A DNA stretch of 34,487 nt from CAZEYT01 sp964516295 (GTDB taxonomy: Bacteria; Verrucomicrobiota; Verrucomicrobiia; Chthoniobacterales; Terrimicrobiaceae), in NCBI GenBank assembly GCA_964516295.1, contig CAZEYT010000028.1, positions 1 to 34,487 on the forward strand. The letters are read 5' to 3'. How positions within the stretch are numbered: position 1 is the stretch's first letter; every line of letters starts with the position of its first letter. This document shows, piece after piece, positions 31,788-34,487 of this stretch. The position numbers were made by a program, and so were the translations under genes. The notes beneath the pieces are model-generated. The model searched no databases and had not been told where the DNA came from. It saw nothing but the letters and a program-made list of their open reading frames with translations.

Positions 31788-33047
31788 ATGCTCTCACACC
31801 CATTCGCCCGGTGCAACCTTGCGGCGCTCGCGTTTGTCTTCGCGGCCCTGCCGATGGTGTCCGCCCAACCGACGGCGGAAGAGCTCAACGGGGTCTTCGG
31901 CATTCCGATTTGGACGGATGACAACCTGTGGGATGACGCCGCTGAGTCTGTCGCGCAGCGGCTCGGGTGGCCGGAGGAGTCGAAAACCTCGAGCGATTCG
32001 TCTTTTCGCCGTTATCCGAAGGCGTCTGAGACCGTTCTCGGCACCCGGCCCTACTCGCTCGCGCTGTATGGCGAGGACGGAAATGTCTCCCGGATTTCCA
32101 TGATGTTTGCGAACAAGGGCGATTCCGTCGCGGCCGATTTGGTTGCCGGGGACACCCGGTCGGCGCGCAAAAGCGCGAAAGGGTATTTGCAGGCCATCGA
32201 GAAAGACGAAAAAACCATCATCGCCGCCCTCACGGCCCTTCTCGGCGAGCCCGCAGCTGACCGCTTCGGCCAGGGTCGGCAGACGCGCGAACGGGTGAAA
32301 CGCTGGGACTGGAACGGTCATGCCATTTTGCTCGCCGCGCCTCCGGATGAATATGTGGCGATCCGCATTCTCCCGACGGCCGTGGCGGATGAGGCCGGAC
32401 GCGCCCGAATCCCGGATGCCGAACTTCGTGAGCGCCTCTTGTCGCGCATTCAGCGGCGGCCGAATGGCGATGTGATCCTCACCGACATCCCGATGGTGGA
32501 TCAAGGACCGAAAGGCTACTGTGTCCCGGCGACTTGGGAACGGGTGATGCGCTACATGGCCATTCCGGCCGATATGTATATTCTGGCGATGGCGGGAGAT
32601 ACCGAGGCGGGAGGGGGAACGTCCGTCGCGGCCATTACCGCCGGTGCCCGCGAGGCTGTGACCCGCGGTGGTCGCCGTCTGGATGCGGAGAGCGGCAAAG
32701 TCAGCATTCGCAATGTGAAGAAGTTCATTGACCGCGGATTACCGATCATGTGGACGATGTTTTCGATGGACGAGGTGAATCACGCTCTCAACCAACGCAT
32801 GCGAGACCGGGCCGCCATGTCCGATCCCGCGGCTTGGAGTGAAACGCTGGCACCGGTCCGGAAGTCTGCCCGCAAGATCGCCGTCGACAGCCGGAGTGCG
32901 CATATGTGCATGATCATCGGCTACAATGAAAAGACCGGCGAAATTGCAGTTTCCGATTCGTGGGGCCCGGAGTATGCCGAGCGGTGGATGACGGAAGAGG
33001 AAGCCAATGCGGTGAGTCAGAATTCCTTCGTGGCGATCAATTTTTAA
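31788..33047 (+). CDS. Secreted C39-like/papain-fold cysteine peptidase
   Basis: The 419-residue protein starts with a signal peptide (LAALAFVFAALPMVSA, about 11-26). The N-terminal 230 residues are a unique region, mostly beta and helix with no motif known to me. The C-terminal domain has the papain-like catalytic order: Gln239 and Cys245 in VDQGPKGYCVPATWERVM, His372 in SAHMCMIIGYN and Asp390 in AVSDSWGP. This resembles C39-like peptidases, which often cleave GG-type leaders or envelope proteins. The protein is predicted to act outside the cytoplasm. It diverges from larC and is followed eight bases later by speA. Confidence 0.8.
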   Translation: MLSHPFARCNLAALAFVFAALPMVSAQPTAEELNGVFGIPIWTDDNLWDDAAESVAQRLGWPEESKTSSDSSFRRYPKASETVLGTRPYSLALYGEDGNVSRISMMFANKGDSVAADLVAGDTRSARKSAKGYLQAIEKDEKTIIAALTALLGEPAADRFGQGRQTRERVKRWDWNGHAILLAAPPDEYVAIRILPTAVADEAGRARIPDAELRERLLSRIQRRPNGDVILTDIPMVDQGPKGYCVPATWERVMRYMAIPADMYILAMAGDTEAGGGTSVAAITAGAREAVTRGGRRLDAESGKVSIRNVKKFIDRGLPIMWTMFSMDEVNHALNQRMRDRAAMSDPAAWSETLAPVRKSARKIAVDSRSAHMCMIIGYNEKTGEIAVSDSWGPEYAERWMTEEEANAVSQNSFVAINF

Positions 33048-33055
33048 CACTCAGA

Positions 33056-34487
33056 ATGTCGAACTTCGAAATCGGCGACGCGCTCGCCCTGTATAATGTG
33101 GACCGCTGGGGCGGCGGTTACTTTGGAATCAACGCCTCCGGGCATCTTCTGGTTCGTCCGAAACGAAATGGCGAGCAGATCGATCTCATGGAAATCGTCG
33201 CCGAGGCGCGCCAGCGGAACCTGCAATTTCCTCTCGTTGTCCGGTTTCACGACCTTCTCCGCGACCGCGTCGAGACGATCAATTCCGCCTTTGCCGAGGC
33301 CATTGCAGAAATGGGTTACCGCGGCGTGTATCGCGGCGTTTTTCCCATCAAGGTCAACCAACTCCGCGAGGTCGTGGAAGAGATTCTCGACGCCGGGCGT
33401 CCGTGGCATTTCGGCATCGAAGCCGGCAGCAAACCGGAACTGCTGGCCGCGCTGGCCCTCCACAGTGATCCGGAGAGCCTGCTCATTTGCAACGGCTACA
33501 AGGACACCAGCTTCATTCGAAACGCACTCCTTGGCCGCAAGCTCGACAAAAAGGTGATTCTGGTCGTCGAAAAACTCGAGGAACTCGCCCACATCCTCCG
33601 CGTGTCGAAGGAAATGGGCGTCGAGCCAATGATCGGCCTGCGCGTGCGTCTGCTCTCCAAGGGCGCGGGCAAGTGGGCAACGAGCGGCGGTGAAAACGCA
33701 AAATTCGGACTCTCAACCGCCGACCTCGTCGAAGCCAGTGCCATGCTCCATGCCGCCGGACTCGGTCAGGCGCTGAAGCTCGTCCACTTCCATGTCGGCT
33801 CGCAGGTGCCGGATATCCGCACGATCAAACGCGCCACGCGCGAGGCGGCCCGGTTTTATTCCAAACTCTCGAAAATGGGTCACGCGCTGGAATACCTCGA
33901 TGTCGGCGGCGGGCTGGGTGTGGACTACGATGGCTCACGGACGACCTTCGACAGCTCGACGAATTACTCGCTCAACGAGTATGCCCGCGACATCGTTTAC
34001 ACGGTCATGGAAGTCTGCGACTCGGAGTCGGTGCCCCACCCGACGCTCGTTAGCGAAAGCGGCCGGGCGATCGTCGCGCACCACTCCGTGCTCATCGTCG
34101 AAACCTTCGGGGCCATCGAAAAAAACAACCGCCAGGAGCCGGTCGTGCCCGCCGAGTCCGATCCGCAGATCGTTCACGACATTCTTGAAATCCGGAACGA
34201 CCTCACGCGCAAGAACCGCTTGGAAAACCTCCACGACGCCCAGGAAATCCGCGAACGGGCCCAGTCGATGTTTGATCTCGGTCTCCTCGATCTCCCGGCA
34301 AAAGCCCGCGTGGAGACAATCTACTGGCAGATCGCCGAGTCGATTGTCGAAATGTTCCGCGGCATGCGATACGTGCCCGAGGAGGTGAAGGAAATGGAAG
34401 TCGCACTCGGCGACCAGTATCTGTGCAATTTTTCCGTCTTCCAGTCGCTCCTCGACCACTGGGCGCTCGGTCAGCTTTTCCCGGTGA
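33056..34487 (+). CDS. speA: Biosynthetic arginine decarboxylase, cut by window end
   Basis: SpeA makes agmatine from arginine with PLP, the first step to putrescine. The visible 477 residues (full family length about 630-660) include YRGVFPIKVNQ (PLP lysine Lys99), RLLSKGAGKWATSGGENAKFG, HFHVGSQ (His246), DVGGGLGVDYDG (about 282-293) and ESGRAIVAHHS. All are standard. The frame runs off the window with no stop, so it is not a truncation; the C-terminal catalytic cysteine region is missing from view. ATG 33056-33058 (MSNFEIGDALALYNVDRWG) matches the family N-terminus. It follows the C39-like peptidase by 8 bases, so it may be cotranscribed. Confidence 0.96.
   Translation, partial: MSNFEIGDALALYNVDRWGGGYFGINASGHLLVRPKRNGEQIDLMEIVAEARQRNLQFPLVVRFHDLLRDRVETINSAFAEAIAEMGYRGVYRGVFPIKVNQLREVVEEILDAGRPWHFGIEAGSKPELLAALALHSDPESLLICNGYKDTSFIRNALLGRKLDKKVILVVEKLEELAHILRVSKEMGVEPMIGLRVRLLSKGAGKWATSGGENAKFGLSTADLVEASAMLHAAGLGQALKLVHFHVGSQVPDIRTIKRATREAARFYSKLSKMGHALEYLDVGGGLGVDYDGSRTTFDSSTNYSLNEYARDIVYTVMEVCDSESVPHPTLVSESGRAIVAHHSVLIVETFGAIEKNNRQEPVVPAESDPQIVHDILEIRNDLTRKNRLENLHDAQEIRERAQSMFDLGLLDLPAKARVETIYWQIAESIVEMFRGMRYVPEEVKEMEVALGDQYLCNFSVFQSLLDHWALGQLFPV

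Overview
The window is a gene-dense, GC-rich bacterial chromosome segment with short intergenic gaps and many 4-base stop/start overlaps. The gene complement is mostly housekeeping: lysine/DAP, aromatic amino acid, polyamine, recombination and translation genes. A Verrucomicrobiota-like organism is my best guess, judged from the style of the lipoproteins, the gene neighbourhoods and a C39-like secreted protease. There is no rRNA or marker protein that would prove it. I see no insertion sequence, prophage, CRISPR array or conjugation gene.

Layout. 1-420: broken 3' part of an alkyladenine DNA glycosylase gene. 411-1160 (minus): L,D-transpeptidase, a 39-residue lipoprotein, and an intrinsic terminator. 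1174-2160: asd, diverging from the transpeptidase. 2272-2853 (minus): unknown membrane-anchored protein. 2945-5825: metal-permease-like pair (DUF318 + DUF1980), then a secreted GHL10 glycosidase-like protein. 5829-8675 (minus): cardiolipin synthase and an adenylate-forming ligase. 8704-11602: rpmE, a strong terminator hairpin, prfA, then a coupled trio (DUF3828-like, GreA/B-like, DUF2585). 11603-12111 holds no convincing gene, and is followed by tRNA-Ser(UGA) on the minus strand. 12326-14333: two paralogous lipoproteins and an M29 aminopeptidase.

From 31751 down to 14356 every gene is on the minus strand, nearly all start-to-stop coupled. The order is larC, Lhr-like helicase, pdeM, lipoprotein, tyrA, aroA, cmk, plsC, a previously uncalled 48-residue membrane protein, ABC ATPase, ABC permease, homocysteine methyltransferase family, degenerate rhodanese-YceI fusion, glyoxalase-fold dioxygenase, esterase, recJ, recG. 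The window ends (31788-34487, plus) with a secreted papain-fold peptidase and the 5' three quarters of speA.

Functional themes: diaminopimelate supply next to DAP-type cross-linking (asd/transpeptidase); chorismate-to-tyrosine genes joined to cmk and plsC; a quinone/electrophile-detoxification-like block (dioxygenase + esterase, as in MhqO/MhqD) beside an ABC-2 exporter; and three DNA-repair items (recJ-recG, Lhr-like helicase-PdeM, dead aag). The most unusual points are the likely CTG start of tyrA, the hidden 48-residue ORF, the terminator touching the prfA start, and the rhodanese domain without its catalytic cysteine.
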